From an uncultured Eubacteriales bacterium (GTDB taxonomy: Bacteria; Bacillota; Clostridia; HGM11514), in NCBI GenBank assembly GCA_902492655.1, contig CABUMF010000019.1, positions 1 to 36,694 on the forward strand: a DNA stretch of 36,694 nucleotides, given 5' to 3'. Below the pieces are notes generated by a model that ran no database searches, was not told the DNA's origin, and saw only the letters and a list, made by a program, of their open reading frames with translations. Shown piece after piece: positions 21,885 to 30,608 of this stretch. Both the position numbers and the translations under genes were made by a program. Every line of letters starts with the position of its first letter. The first letter of the stretch is position 1.

Positions 21885-24185
21885 ATGTTATGTTCAAAAT
21901 GCAATAAAAATGTTGCCGTAATCTTTATAACAAAGATGGAGCAGAACAAAACGGTAAACGAGGGCTTGTGTTTAAGCTGTGCAAAAGCACTTGGAATAAA
22001 GCCTGTAGAGCAGCTTCTTCAGCAGATGAATGTTGACGAGGACCAGATGGAAGCCTTAAATTCCGAGATGGGCGAGCTGTTTTCGGATGAAAATATGGAT
22101 ATGATAGCGCAGGAGCTTTCCTCGGGACAAAACCCGATGGATGTTTTCGGCAAGCTTATGGGTAATACAAATTTTGCAATGGCAGGAGGAGATACCCCCG
22201 AAAATCCGAAGGAAAACGAGCGTGAAGGCAAGAACACCAAAACGCAGACCAAGAAGGTAATGCGTAAAAAACGCCTTCTCGATACCTACGGAACCAACCT
22301 CACAAAAAAAGCCGCCGCAGGTAATATGGACACAATCGTTGCCCGTGACGGAGAAATTGATCAGGTTATAAGAATACTTAACAGAAGGACAAAGAATAAC
22401 CCCGTTCTGCTGGGCGACCCGGGTGTTGGAAAAACAGCCATTGCCGAAGGGCTTGCGGTCAGAATTGCGGAAAAACGGGTTCCGGCAATGCTTCTTAATT
22501 TTGAGGTTTATCTTCTTGACTTTACCGCAATCGTAGCCGGAACGCAGTTTCGTGGGCAGTTTGAGTCACGAATGAAGGGCATAATCGAAGAAGCAAGGGA
22601 AATGGGAAATATTATCCTTGTTATAGATGAGCTTCACAATATCGTGGGCGCAGGAGATGCCGACGGCGCAATGAACGCCGCAAACATATTAAAGCCTGCG
22701 CTTGCGAAGGGAGAAATAAGGGTTCTCGGCGCAACAACGCTTGAGGAATACAGAAAGCACATTGAAAAGGATACGGCGCTTGCAAGAAGATTTCAAACGG
22801 TTATTGTCGATGAACCGTCATTTGACGAAACGGTTGAAATTCTCAAAGGGATTAAGCACTATTATGAGGATTACCACAAGGTTGTCATCTCCGACGAGGT
22901 TGTAAGATGCGCTGTGGATTTTGCGGAAAGATACCTCCCCGAACGCTTTTTCCCCGATAAGGCGATTGATATTCTGGACGAAGCTTGCTCAATGGTCAAT
23001 CTGAGAAATCTTGCGCTTGTGGAGCTTACCAATTATAAAAACGAGCTTAAAAAGATAGGCGCCGAAAAGGAAAGTGCAATTTCGGCGGATTCTATAGAGG
23101 ATTATCAAAAGGCGGCAGACCTTAAGACGAGAGAATGCTTCCTGCTCGACAAGATAGGCGAACTGGAATCGAAAATGCAAAACCCGTCAGTCACGACAGA
23201 CGATTTGGCGCAGGTAATCGAAAACAAAACCAAAATTCCCGTTCAAAAGCTCACGACTGACCAAACGGATAAGCTTATTAACTTAGAGGATGCGCTTCAC
23301 AGGAGGGTTATCGGTCAAAACAAGGCAATAGACCTTGTGTCTGCGGCTATAAGGCGCAACAGAGCAGGGCTCACAAAAAAGAAAAGACCGACCTCGTTTA
23401 TATTTGTCGGGCCTACGGGAGTCGGCAAAACAGAGCTTGTAAAGGCGCTTGCGGAGCAGCTTTTTGATACCGAGGATGCGCTCATAAGGATAGATATGAG
23501 CGAATACATGGAAAAACATTCGGTTTCAAAGATTATCGGCTCGCCTCCGGGGGATGTGGGATATGACGATGCAGGTCAGCTTACCGAAAAGGTAAGGCGC
23601 CGTCCCTACAGCGTAATTCTGCTTGACGAGATAGAAAAGGCTCATCCCGACATTCATAACATCCTTCTGCAAATTCTGGATGACGGGAGAATTACAGACG
23701 GTCACGGCAAAACCGTAAGTTTTAGAAACACCGTAATTATAATGACCTCAAATGCAGGCTCAAACGAGTCATCGGGGGTATTCGGCTTCGGCGGAAGCGG
23801 CGAAAACAAAAACGAAATCCGAACCGAACGAGCACTTAAGGAAATTTTCAGACCGGAATTTCTCAACAGAATTGACGAGATTATTACATTTGAAAATCTC
23901 ACAAAACCGGAAATTGTTGAAATTGCGGCGCTCAATGTCCGAGACCTTGTTTCCCAGGTTATGAGATGCGGCATAGAGCTTGATGTTGAGCAGTCTGCCA
24001 TAGAATATATTGCAGACAAGGGCTACAGTCACAGCTTCGGCGCAAGACCGATTTTAAGGACAATAAGGCGTGAAATTTTAGATAAGCTTTCGGATATGGT
24101 TATCAGAGGAACCGCAAAGAAGGGCGATTGCTTCACGGTTTGCAAGACGGATAACGGTCTTGAAATCATCAAAAAAGTCAAATAA
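21885..24185 (+). CDS. clpE: ATP-dependent Clp protease ATPase subunit ClpE
   Basis: A 766-residue AAA+ unfoldase that feeds ClpP. The N-terminus is a zinc-finger domain with CSKC at residues 2-5 and CLSC near 29-32, in place of the double Clp-N repeats of ClpC. This is diagnostic of ClpE. AAA module 1 has Walker A GDPGVGKT and Walker B VIDEL; a middle region (about 395-450) has a UVR-like coiled segment; AAA module 2 has GPTGVGKTE and VILLDEIEKAHPD; the C-terminal D2-small domain ends near VCKTDNGLEII. ATG 21885 is spaced eight bases from GGAAGGAG, so I prefer it to the ATG two codons upstream. It stands alone, with no ctsR, mcsA or mcsB nearby. Confidence 0.94.
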   Translation: MLCSKCNKNVAVIFITKMEQNKTVNEGLCLSCAKALGIKPVEQLLQQMNVDEDQMEALNSEMGELFSDENMDMIAQELSSGQNPMDVFGKLMGNTNFAMAGGDTPENPKENEREGKNTKTQTKKVMRKKRLLDTYGTNLTKKAAAGNMDTIVARDGEIDQVIRILNRRTKNNPVLLGDPGVGKTAIAEGLAVRIAEKRVPAMLLNFEVYLLDFTAIVAGTQFRGQFESRMKGIIEEAREMGNIILVIDELHNIVGAGDADGAMNAANILKPALAKGEIRVLGATTLEEYRKHIEKDTALARRFQTVIVDEPSFDETVEILKGIKHYYEDYHKVVISDEVVRCAVDFAERYLPERFFPDKAIDILDEACSMVNLRNLALVELTNYKNELKKIGAEKESAISADSIEDYQKAADLKTRECFLLDKIGELESKMQNPSVTTDDLAQVIENKTKIPVQKLTTDQTDKLINLEDALHRRVIGQNKAIDLVSAAIRRNRAGLTKKKRPTSFIFVGPTGVGKTELVKALAEQLFDTEDALIRIDMSEYMEKHSVSKIIGSPPGDVGYDDAGQLTEKVRRRPYSVILLDEIEKAHPDIHNILLQILDDGRITDGHGKTVSFRNTVIIMTSNAGSNESSGVFGFGGSGENKNEIRTERALKEIFRPEFLNRIDEIITFENLTKPEIVEIAALNVRDLVSQVMRCGIELDVEQSAIEYIADKGYSHSFGARPILRTIRREILDKLSDMVIRGTAKKGDCFTVCKTDNGLEIIKKVK

Positions 24186-24210
24186 CAAAGCTCATAAAAG
24201 CATTTTAAGA

Positions 24211-24248
24211 GGGTGCGGCAAAAATCATTTTGTCGCACCCTTTTTTTT
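24211..24248 (+). terminator. Intrinsic terminator of clpE, overlapping the uvrC 3' end
   Basis: A 13-bp stem GGGTGCGGCAAAA (24211-24223) with TTTTGTCGCACCC (24228-24240), loop ATCA, one G-T pair, followed by eight T. The uvrC stop codon is in the loop (24225-24227), and its last codons form the 3' arm and the T-run. Confidence 0.92.
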
Positions 24249-26057
24249 GAAATATTCAAATATTTTTTCCGCAAGCCCCTCGTTTATGCCCTTCACATTT
24301 TGCAAAGTAGCAATGTCGGCGGCTCTGATGTTTTCGACACTCTTGAAATATTCCAGAAGTGCTTTTCTTTTTGCCGGACCGACACCTTCAATTTCTTCAA
24401 GCTCGGACTTAACCGCAGTCTTTTTATGAAGCTTCTTGTGGTATCCGATAGCATAGCGATGCACTTCCTCCTGCATATTCGCCAAAAACCTGAAAAGCCT
24501 TGACCTTATGGGAACGGTTATGGACTCGGTGTCGGAGGTAATTTCCTTTGTTCTGTGCTTATCGTCCTTTGCAAGCCCGAAAACAGGTATGGAAACATTA
24601 ATGTTCTGAAGCAGCCTCCTGACGGTTGAAACCTGCCCCCGACCGCCGTCAAGCAAGATAAGGTCGGGAAGAGGCAAAAACTTTTCGTCCCCCTCAACGG
24701 CCCTGTTAACCCTTCTGAAAACAACCTCCGCCATTGCGCCGTAATCGTCGGCGGACGCCGCAGATTCTATTTTGAACTTTCTGTAATTGCTCTTTTTAGG
24801 GTGGGTGTCAACATACGAAACCATACCTCCCACAGAATCGCTCCCTGCGGTGTGAGATATGTCGTAGCACTCTATGATCCTGGGCATTTTGGGAAGGTCA
24901 AGAAGGGATTTAAGCTCCAGCATTATTGCCCTCTCCCGGGTTTTTGTCAGATTTATCGCCTCTATCGCCTGAACGGCATTAGCCTCAGCCATTGAAAGCA
25001 TTTTTCTCTTTTCTCCTCGCTTCGGAACGATTATCGAAACGCTCCTCCCCTTTAGCTTTGACAAATGCCTTTCGAGGATTTCCTTCTCATGTGGCTCACA
25101 CATAAGATAAATAGCCTTCGGGATTTGACTTCCGTCACCGTAAAACTGCAAGATAAACTGGGAATATATTTCCTCGAGGGTTTCGGACTCGGTGTTTTTC
25201 ATCTTAAAGTTATCCCGCCCCGAAAGCTTTCCGTCACGCACAAAAAACACCTGCATACACGCCTCGTCGCCGTCCGATGCGTATGCAATAAAATCCTGCT
25301 CGTTGCTCATATTTCCTATCGCCTTTTGCTTTTCGGAAATACCCTTCAGCACCTCAATGCTGTCACGAAGGGCGGCAGCCTTTTCAAACTTCAGCTCGTC
25401 CGACGCCTTGTACATATCCGCCTCCATTTTAACGATAGCGTCATCGTGCTTTCCGTCCAAAAATGCCCTGGCGTTTGCAATCACCTCATTGTATTCCTCG
25501 CTTGTAACATTGCCCATGCAGATTCCCGAGCACTGCTTCATATGATAGTAAAGGCAAGGTCTGCCCTTTCCTATATCCCTCGGAAAATTCCTGCCACAGG
25601 TGTAAACGCCGAAAATCCTTCTCAGCATTTCAATGCTTTTTCTCGCAACATTTGCGTTGAGGTACGGCCCGTAATACTTAGCACCGTCGTTTTCAAGCTT
25701 CCTCGTCATTACAACCTTCGGGAACTCCTTGTCGGCGGTAATCTTAATAAACGGATAATGCTTGTCATCCTTCAAAAGAATGTTGTACTTCGGCATATAC
25801 TTTTTTATAAGGTTACATTCAAGCACCAAAGCCTCCGCTTCGGAATCCGTTACGATATATTCAAACCTGTGCACATGGGAAACCATTGCAACAACCTTCG
25901 GGGAATGGTTTTTGTGAGATCTGAAATACTGGGTTACACGGTTTTTAAGATTTTTAGCCTTCCCAACATAAATAACCGTATCATCCGACGAGCGCATAAG
26001 ATAAACCCCCGGCTCCTCGGGCAGGGTTTTTACGGTATTCTCGATTATATCGGACAC
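24225..26057 (-). CDS. uvrC: UvrABC excinuclease subunit UvrC
   Basis: UvrC makes both incisions in nucleotide excision repair. The 610-residue protein starts with the GIY-YIG nuclease domain (EEPGVYLMRSSDDTVIYVGKAKNLKNRV, residues 14-42), has a UVR motif that binds UvrB (KMEADMYKASDELKFEKAAALRDSI, about 205-230), the RNase H-like C-terminal nuclease domain (IECYDISHTAGSDSVGGMVSY and LPDLILLDGGRGQV, with catalytic Asp), and a final helix-hairpin-helix segment (LEEIEGVGPAKRKALLEYF). The start is GTG behind a strong GGAGGTGAGG. It is convergent with clpE and lies downstream of the HPr gene and its terminator. Confidence 0.97.
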   Translation of the reverse strand: MSDIIENTVKTLPEEPGVYLMRSSDDTVIYVGKAKNLKNRVTQYFRSHKNHSPKVVAMVSHVHRFEYIVTDSEAEALVLECNLIKKYMPKYNILLKDDKHYPFIKITADKEFPKVVMTRKLENDGAKYYGPYLNANVARKSIEMLRRIFGVYTCGRNFPRDIGKGRPCLYYHMKQCSGICMGNVTSEEYNEVIANARAFLDGKHDDAIVKMEADMYKASDELKFEKAAALRDSIEVLKGISEKQKAIGNMSNEQDFIAYASDGDEACMQVFFVRDGKLSGRDNFKMKNTESETLEEIYSQFILQFYGDGSQIPKAIYLMCEPHEKEILERHLSKLKGRSVSIIVPKRGEKRKMLSMAEANAVQAIEAINLTKTRERAIMLELKSLLDLPKMPRIIECYDISHTAGSDSVGGMVSYVDTHPKKSNYRKFKIESAASADDYGAMAEVVFRRVNRAVEGDEKFLPLPDLILLDGGRGQVSTVRRLLQNINVSIPVFGLAKDDKHRTKEITSDTESITVPIRSRLFRFLANMQEEVHRYAIGYHKKLHKKTAVKSELEEIEGVGPAKRKALLEYFKSVENIRAADIATLQNVKGINEGLAEKIFEYFKKKGATK

Positions 26058-26071
26058 AACCTCACCTCCGC

Positions 26072-26102
26072 AAAATAAAACAGGCAGACCGCAGTCTGCC
26101 TC
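26072..26102 (-). terminator. Intrinsic terminator after the HPr gene
   Basis: On the minus strand AGGCAGAC (26101-26094) pairs with GTCTGCCT (26089-26082) around TGCG, followed by GTTTTATTTT. It separates HPr from uvrC, though the uvrC ribosome binding site lies just beyond it. Confidence 0.8.
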
Positions 26103-26120
26103 TTTATCATTCGTTTCAGT

Positions 26121-26384
26121 TTACTCTTCAAAATTGCTTGTCACCAAATGAACAAGAGCGTTAACGGCATCTTCCTCATCGGCACCGTTTGCGGTAATCT
26201 TAAAAGTCATACCCTTGTCGATTCCGAGCGCAAGCACACCCAAAAGGCTCTTTGCGTTAGCGGAAGACTCACCGCGTTCAATGGTTATAAGGCTTTTGAA
26301 TTCGTTTGCTTTCTGGATGAAAAATGTAGCCGGCCTTGCATGAAGACCTTCTGTTTTTTGAATTGTAACTTCTTTTGAAATCAT
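26121..26384 (-). CDS. ptsH: Phosphocarrier protein HPr
   Basis: An 87-residue HPr. It carries the phosphotransfer histidine His15 in TEGLHARPA and the regulatory serine Ser46 in NAKSLLGV, the site of HPr kinase in Firmicutes. It is therefore a full HPr, not a Crh, which lacks His15. The ATG at 26384 has an AGGAG site; an upstream in-frame codon is not supported. No enzyme I gene or sugar permease is adjacent, so it is a stand-alone gene with its own promoter and terminator. Confidence 0.95.
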   Translation of the reverse strand: MISKEVTIQKTEGLHARPATFFIQKANEFKSLITIERGESSANAKSLLGVLALGIDKGMTFKITANGADEEDAVNALVHLVTSNFEE

Positions 26385-26443
26385 GAATAATTCTCCTATG
26401 CATACAGGGCGCAATGCACCCGATAATATAAGACTATAATAAT

Positions 26444-26472
26444 ATATTACTAAAATATTTCGATAAAGTCAA
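26444..26472 (-). promoter_or_regulatory. Sigma-A promoter of the HPr gene
   Basis: On the minus strand TTGACT (26472-26467), 17 bases, TAATAT (26449-26444), about 60 bases upstream of the HPr ATG. Between 26500 and 26530 a weak hairpin (ATTGT/ACAAT then TTTTGTTTTT) may end the preceding rseC operon. Confidence 0.7.
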
Positions 26473-26523
26473 TATCTAATAAAGACAAATTAATACGCAT
26501 TTTAAAAACAAAATTGTCTATTT

Positions 26524-26931
26524 TTACAATCCGTCACTCCGGTCAATGATTTTGGTTACTGAAACCGTGATTTTTGTGCTTATTCCGAGAAGCCGTATGA
26601 AAGCAATATAAGCAATCACCGCAATAAATTCAGCCATAGCTATGCCCGTTGCATTAAATTTCAGCTCTGACATAACAGCATAAACCGCAATAAAAACAAT
26701 AACCGGCAAAATATAAAGCAAAAAGGCAACTCCGAGAACCCTTTTTGAATCGCTTTCAAGCCGAACTCTGTCGCCAACGCCGGCATTTATCCTGTTTTCA
26801 GCATAAGTCACAGCTTCCTTCTTTCCGCAGCCGCCGCAGGAAGAGCAGTTTCCGCCGCAAGAATCACGCCTTATAACAGAAACAACAGCCAAACTTCCGT
26901 CAAGCTTCTTTACAATTCCTTCAGTTATCAA
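26524..26931 (-). CDS. SoxR-reducing system/RseC family membrane protein
   Basis: A 135-residue RseC/MucC-family protein. The N-terminal soluble part has a beta-rich sequence (MITEGIVKKLDGSLAVVSV) and the cysteine cluster Cys25, Cys29, Cys32, Cys35 (CGGNCSSCGGC), followed by two membrane helices (about 68-88 and 94-113). In proteobacteria such proteins act in electron-transfer (Rnf/Rsx) or sigma-E contexts; in Clostridia the role is not known. The start is TTG overlapping the recN stop by four bases. It is the last gene of the nusB-dxs-recN operon. Confidence 0.88.
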   Translation of the reverse strand: MITEGIVKKLDGSLAVVSVIRRDSCGGNCSSCGGCGKKEAVTYAENRINAGVGDRVRLESDSKRVLGVAFLLYILPVIVFIAVYAVMSELKFNATGIAMAEFIAVIAYIAFIRLLGISTKITVSVTKIIDRSDGL

Positions 26932-28553
26932 AGGGAATCATCCCCTTTTTGACCTTTTGCACCTTCAAGCATTTCGGCGGCGTTTTTGAGGGTAGTTTCG
27001 GTAATAACCTCACCGCCCGTAATTCGAGCCAGCTCATAAAGCCTGTCGTCCCCCGAAAGCACTCTTACAGAGGATTGCACGGTGGAATTTTCGATACGCT
27101 TTTCAATCAGCATATGTATATCGGCGGCTGCCGCAATCTGTGCGAGGTGGGTTATACAAATAACCTGCCTTCCGCACGACAGCCCGTGCAGGCGTTTCGC
27201 AATTTTTATTGCCGCCCTTCCGCTTACGCCCGTATCAATCTCATCGAAAATCACGGTTTCCACATCATCCGTAAGAACCGTTTGAAGCGCAAGCATTATC
27301 CTCGAAAGCTCACCGCCCGAAGCAATTTTTATGAGGGGCTTGGGAGGCTCGCCGGGGATAGTGGAAATCAGAAAAGCAATGCTTTCAAAGCCGTGAGAAT
27401 TAGGCTCGCAGGGCTCAAATCCCACATCGAACACAACATTTTTCATATCCAAAAATCCAAGCTGCTTTGTAACCTCGTCGCAAAGCGTTTTTGCACCGCT
27501 TCTTCTTAATTCCGAAAGAGCTTTTCCGCGCTTTATCATATCCGCCTCAAGGTTTTTAAGCTCCTCTTCAAGCTTTTCGGTGTTTCCAGTTTCAAACTCC
27601 GCATTTTCTATATCTTCCAAAAGGCTGTCCCGAATGCGAATCAAATCCTCGATTTCTCCCCCGTATTTTCGCTTAAGTGAGGAGAGCCGACTAAGCCTTT
27701 CCTCAATGAAATCAAGTTCATCGGGGTTGCTTTCAACGCTTCCCTCGTACCTTCCCAGCTCGTGGGACGCCTCGTCAATCTCGCACTGTGCACTCTGCAA
27801 AAGCTCCAGAACCGAAGCAAGACTCTTGTCAAAGCCGCTCACCTCTGAAAGAAGCGAAACCGCCGAAGAAAGCACATCGTGCACACCGCCACCGCCGTAA
27901 AGCATGGAATGACAGCCCGATACGGATGAAGCGATTTTTTCGGCATTTGAAAGAATATCCCGCCTTATTATAAGCTCCTCTTCCTCGCCGCACCTAAGCT
28001 GTGCCCCGTTAAGCTCGTCAAAGCGGAAGCGCATCATATCTAAGTTTTTAAGTATCTCTTCCCTTTCCGAATTGATTTTCTCGATACGAGCCTTCAATTC
28101 GCAATAAGCCTCAAAGCTCCTTTTGTACTCCTCCGCAAAGCTTTCGCATTTGCAGAATTTATCCAAAAGCTCTCTGTGACAGCTTTGCTTAACCAAAATT
28201 CTGTTGTCGTGCTGACCGTGAATGGTAATCAGCTCGGCAGAGCGTTCCTTAACCTCGGACGCCGTTGAAAGATTCCCGTTTATTTTGCAAACCGAGCGCC
28301 CGTCGGCAAAGAGCTTTCTCGACAGAAGAATTTCCTCCCCGTCTTTTTCAAAAAGAGCCTGCACGAACGCAAAATCGCATCCGCTTCTTATAATGTCCTT
28401 TGAAGCCCTCGCACCCGTTACCATATTGATAGAATCTATTATTATGGACTTTCCGGCACCGGTTTCACCGGTCAGAACATTTAAGCCGCCGCCCGGCTCC
28501 AAATCAAGCGTGGAAATTGCGGCAACATTTTCAATGTGAAGTCCGACAAGCAT
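26928..28553 (-). CDS. recN: DNA repair protein RecN
   Basis: RecN is an SMC-like ATPase that organises DNA ends during double-strand-break repair. The 541-residue protein has an N-terminal ATPase half with Walker A GETGAGKS (residues 29-36), a central pair of coiled-coil arms (about 155-370) and a C-terminal half with the ABC signature LASGGELSRIMLA-like sequence and Walker B VIFDEIDTGVSG. The ATG lies four bases from the argR stop, with AGGGGATAG as its site. The argR-recN pairing is standard in Firmicutes. Confidence 0.96.
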   Translation of the reverse strand: MLVGLHIENVAAISTLDLEPGGGLNVLTGETGAGKSIIIDSINMVTGARASKDIIRSGCDFAFVQALFEKDGEEILLSRKLFADGRSVCKINGNLSTASEVKERSAELITIHGQHDNRILVKQSCHRELLDKFCKCESFAEEYKRSFEAYCELKARIEKINSEREEILKNLDMMRFRFDELNGAQLRCGEEEELIIRRDILSNAEKIASSVSGCHSMLYGGGGVHDVLSSAVSLLSEVSGFDKSLASVLELLQSAQCEIDEASHELGRYEGSVESNPDELDFIEERLSRLSSLKRKYGGEIEDLIRIRDSLLEDIENAEFETGNTEKLEEELKNLEADMIKRGKALSELRRSGAKTLCDEVTKQLGFLDMKNVVFDVGFEPCEPNSHGFESIAFLISTIPGEPPKPLIKIASGGELSRIMLALQTVLTDDVETVIFDEIDTGVSGRAAIKIAKRLHGLSCGRQVICITHLAQIAAAADIHMLIEKRIENSTVQSSVRVLSGDDRLYELARITGGEVITETTLKNAAEMLEGAKGQKGDDSL

Positions 28554-28556
28554 ACG

Positions 28557-28988
28557 CTATCCCCTCATTTTTTCAACAATTTCCTGAATTAATCCTGCGG
28601 CATTCTCATCTCTTGCAACAATCATGATCGTATCATCGCCCGCAATAGTGCCGAGCGTATCGCCGATATGCATATTGTCAATAAGGCTCGCAACGCCCTG
28701 CGCCATACCGCTAAGCGTTTTAACAACAACGATGTTCATTGCATGGTCGATACTGGTAACGGAGGAGCGGATAATTTCGTTTTCGTTGCCGGAAGGCGCC
28801 GCATAAACAGATTCGCCCCCTGCCCTGACCTTCACAAGCTCAAGCTCCTTAATGTCCCTTGAAACCGTAGCTTGAGTAACATCCCAGCCCTCGCTTCGTA
28901 AGGTATAGGCAAGCTCGTCCTGAGTTTTTATATTGTTTGAGCGGATAATTTCAAGTATTCTCGACTGTCTGTCCTTTTTTGATGCCAT
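28557..28988 (-). CDS. argR: Arginine repressor ArgR/AhrC
   Basis: A 143-residue arginine-responsive hexameric repressor. The winged-helix DNA-binding domain occupies residues 1-70 (KDRQSRILEIIRSNNIKTQDELAYTL, then VTQATVSRDIKELELVKV). The C-terminal domain that forms trimers and binds arginine contains NIVVVKTLSGMAQGVASLID and GTIAGDDTIMIVARD, the latter with the paired Asp that hold arginine. Its ribosome binding site GAGGTGA is formed by the 3' end of nadK. Targets are not visible in this window. Confidence 0.95.
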   Translation of the reverse strand: MASKKDRQSRILEIIRSNNIKTQDELAYTLRSEGWDVTQATVSRDIKELELVKVRAGGESVYAAPSGNENEIIRSSVTSIDHAMNIVVVKTLSGMAQGVASLIDNMHIGDTLGTIAGDDTIMIVARDENAAGLIQEIVEKMRG

Positions 28989-28994
28989 AAGCCG

Positions 28995-29771
28995 TCACCT
29001 CAACTCCTGCTTTTTATTGAGCACATCATAAAAGCTGTAATCTTTAAGTCTTATAAACTTCACCGATTTGTCTGATTTATTTATGGTAACCGAAGAACCT
29101 CCGGCAATATCGCAAATATTGGTACCGTCCGCAATCACCTGCATATGGGAATCCGTTTTCCTCAGCACCTTTATGGTAACCGTCCGGTTTTCGGAAACCA
29201 TCACCGAGCGCGAACGCATTGTGTGAGGACAAATCGGAGTAATTCCGATAAGCTTAAGGTCAGGCTCCACAATAGGGCCTCCTGCGGAAAGCGAATATGC
29301 GGTTGAGCCTGTCGGCGTGCAGGCAATAATACCGTCTGCGCTGTAGGAATCCGCCAAAGCACCGTCAACATAAAGCTCAAGACTCATAATTCCGGGGTAG
29401 CCGCCTCTTGTTATTACAATATCGTTCAATGCGGTAAAGCTTTCCCCGCCGTTAACGCTTGCCTTAAGCATCATTCTTTCTTCCAGAATATAATCCCCAT
29501 TAACGATTTTTTTGATACTTTCCCTGTCATTTGCTTCAAACTCGGTCAGAAACCCAAGCGTACCCAGGTTTATCCCGAGCACCGGAATATGCGGATTTTC
29601 ATGCACCGCACGAAGCAGTGTACCGTCACCGCCGATAACAATCATCGCATCGGCATCACAGCAGTTTGAAACCGTTTCTCCGCCGAATTCCTCCAGAGCC
29701 TTACAAACCTTGTTTGTAACCTTCATCCCTTGGTCTTTATCTTTATTTGTGCAAACAATAAATCGTTTCAT
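28995..29771 (-). CDS. nadK: NAD kinase
   Basis: NadK phosphorylates NAD+ to NADP+. The 258-residue protein has the GGDGTLLRAV motif (residues about 48-57), the GINLGTLGFLTEFE signature, the NDIVITRG motif and the glycine-rich SADGIIACTPTGSTAYSLSAGG catalytic region. Length is normal for Firmicutes. GAGGTAG precedes the ATG. The 45-base gap to tlyA holds nothing else. It shares the operon with dxs and tlyA, an arrangement common in this phylum. Confidence 0.96.
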   Translation of the reverse strand: MKRFIVCTNKDKDQGMKVTNKVCKALEEFGGETVSNCCDADAMIVIGGDGTLLRAVHENPHIPVLGINLGTLGFLTEFEANDRESIKKIVNGDYILEERMMLKASVNGGESFTALNDIVITRGGYPGIMSLELYVDGALADSYSADGIIACTPTGSTAYSLSAGGPIVEPDLKLIGITPICPHTMRSRSVMVSENRTVTIKVLRKTDSHMQVIADGTNICDIAGGSSVTINKSDKSVKFIRLKDYSFYDVLNKKQELR

Positions 29772-29816
29772 AAACTACCTCGTTTGTAAGAAAATAATGC
29801 TCATTTAAAGGCGGCT

Positions 29817-30608
29817 TTACTTATCGAGGACATCGTGAGCCTCCGCCACAACGCTGTTTACATCGGCGCAAATCGCATCATCCGAATTATTTTTTATATA
29901 CATAAGGTACTCGATGTTCCCTTTGGGGCCTTTAATCGGGGAATAGGTAAGTCCCAAAAGCCCGAAGCCGTTTTCCCTCGCCATACCGAGAACCTTGTTT
30001 ATTACCTCTTTGTGAACCTCTTTATCTCTTACCACTCCGCCTTTTCCGACCTGACCTCTGCCTGCTTCAAACTGGGGCTTTATAAGGCAGACCATCTCGC
30101 CGTTTTCTTTAAGCAAATTCTTTGCGACCGGCAGAATATGATAAAGTGAAATGAAGGAAACATCAACAGACGCAAAATCAAGCTCATCGGGTATGGGCTC
30201 GATATATCTTATGTTGGTTCTTTCCATGTTTATTACACGCTCATCCGAACGAAGCTCCCACGCAAGCTGACCGTACCCCACATCAACGGAATACACCTTT
30301 GACGCACCGCATTTTAGCATACAATCGGTAAAGCCGCCGGTTGAAGCGCCTATATCCATACAAATAAATCCGTCAAGGGAAAGCTTAAAAACATCCATAG
30401 CTCTTTCAAGCTTGTAGCCGCCTCGGCTGACATACTTCATTTTTTCTCCCCTGAAATCTATTTCCACATCGGAATCGTACTGCATTCCCGCCTTGTCAGC
30501 CTTTTGCCCGTCAATATAAACCTGACCTGCCATGATTACTGCCTTTGCACGGTCACGCCCGGAAACGATTCCCCTTGAAACAAGTATGGAGTCAAGCCTT
30601 TCCTTCAA
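29817..30608 (-). CDS. tlyA: TlyA-family rRNA 2'-O-methyltransferase
   Basis: A 263-residue protein with an N-terminal S4 RNA-binding domain (KERLDSILVSRGIVSGRDRAKAVIMAGQVYIDG) and an FtsJ/RrmJ-type methyltransferase domain: SAM motif CMDIGASTGGFTDCMLK, YSVDVGYGQL, and DVSFISL. Mycobacterial TlyA methylates 16S and 23S rRNA at sites needed for capreomycin binding; haemolysin activity has also been claimed. The target here is inferred. The start is TTG inside the dxs 3' end (17-base overlap), with GAGGATG upstream. It is co-transcribed with dxs. Confidence 0.93.
   Translation of the reverse strand: MKERLDSILVSRGIVSGRDRAKAVIMAGQVYIDGQKADKAGMQYDSDVEIDFRGEKMKYVSRGGYKLERAMDVFKLSLDGFICMDIGASTGGFTDCMLKCGASKVYSVDVGYGQLAWELRSDERVINMERTNIRYIEPIPDELDFASVDVSFISLYHILPVAKNLLKENGEMVCLIKPQFEAGRGQVGKGGVVRDKEVHKEVINKVLGMARENGFGLLGLTYSPIKGPKGNIEYLMYIKNNSDDAICADVNSVVAEAHDVLDK

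Noticed and set aside
25065..26078. A 337-codon plus-strand ORF antisense to uvrC
   Set aside because: It lies wholly opposite a full-length uvrC with all domains. The translation has no family motif and no ribosome binding site of note; it is a composition shadow.
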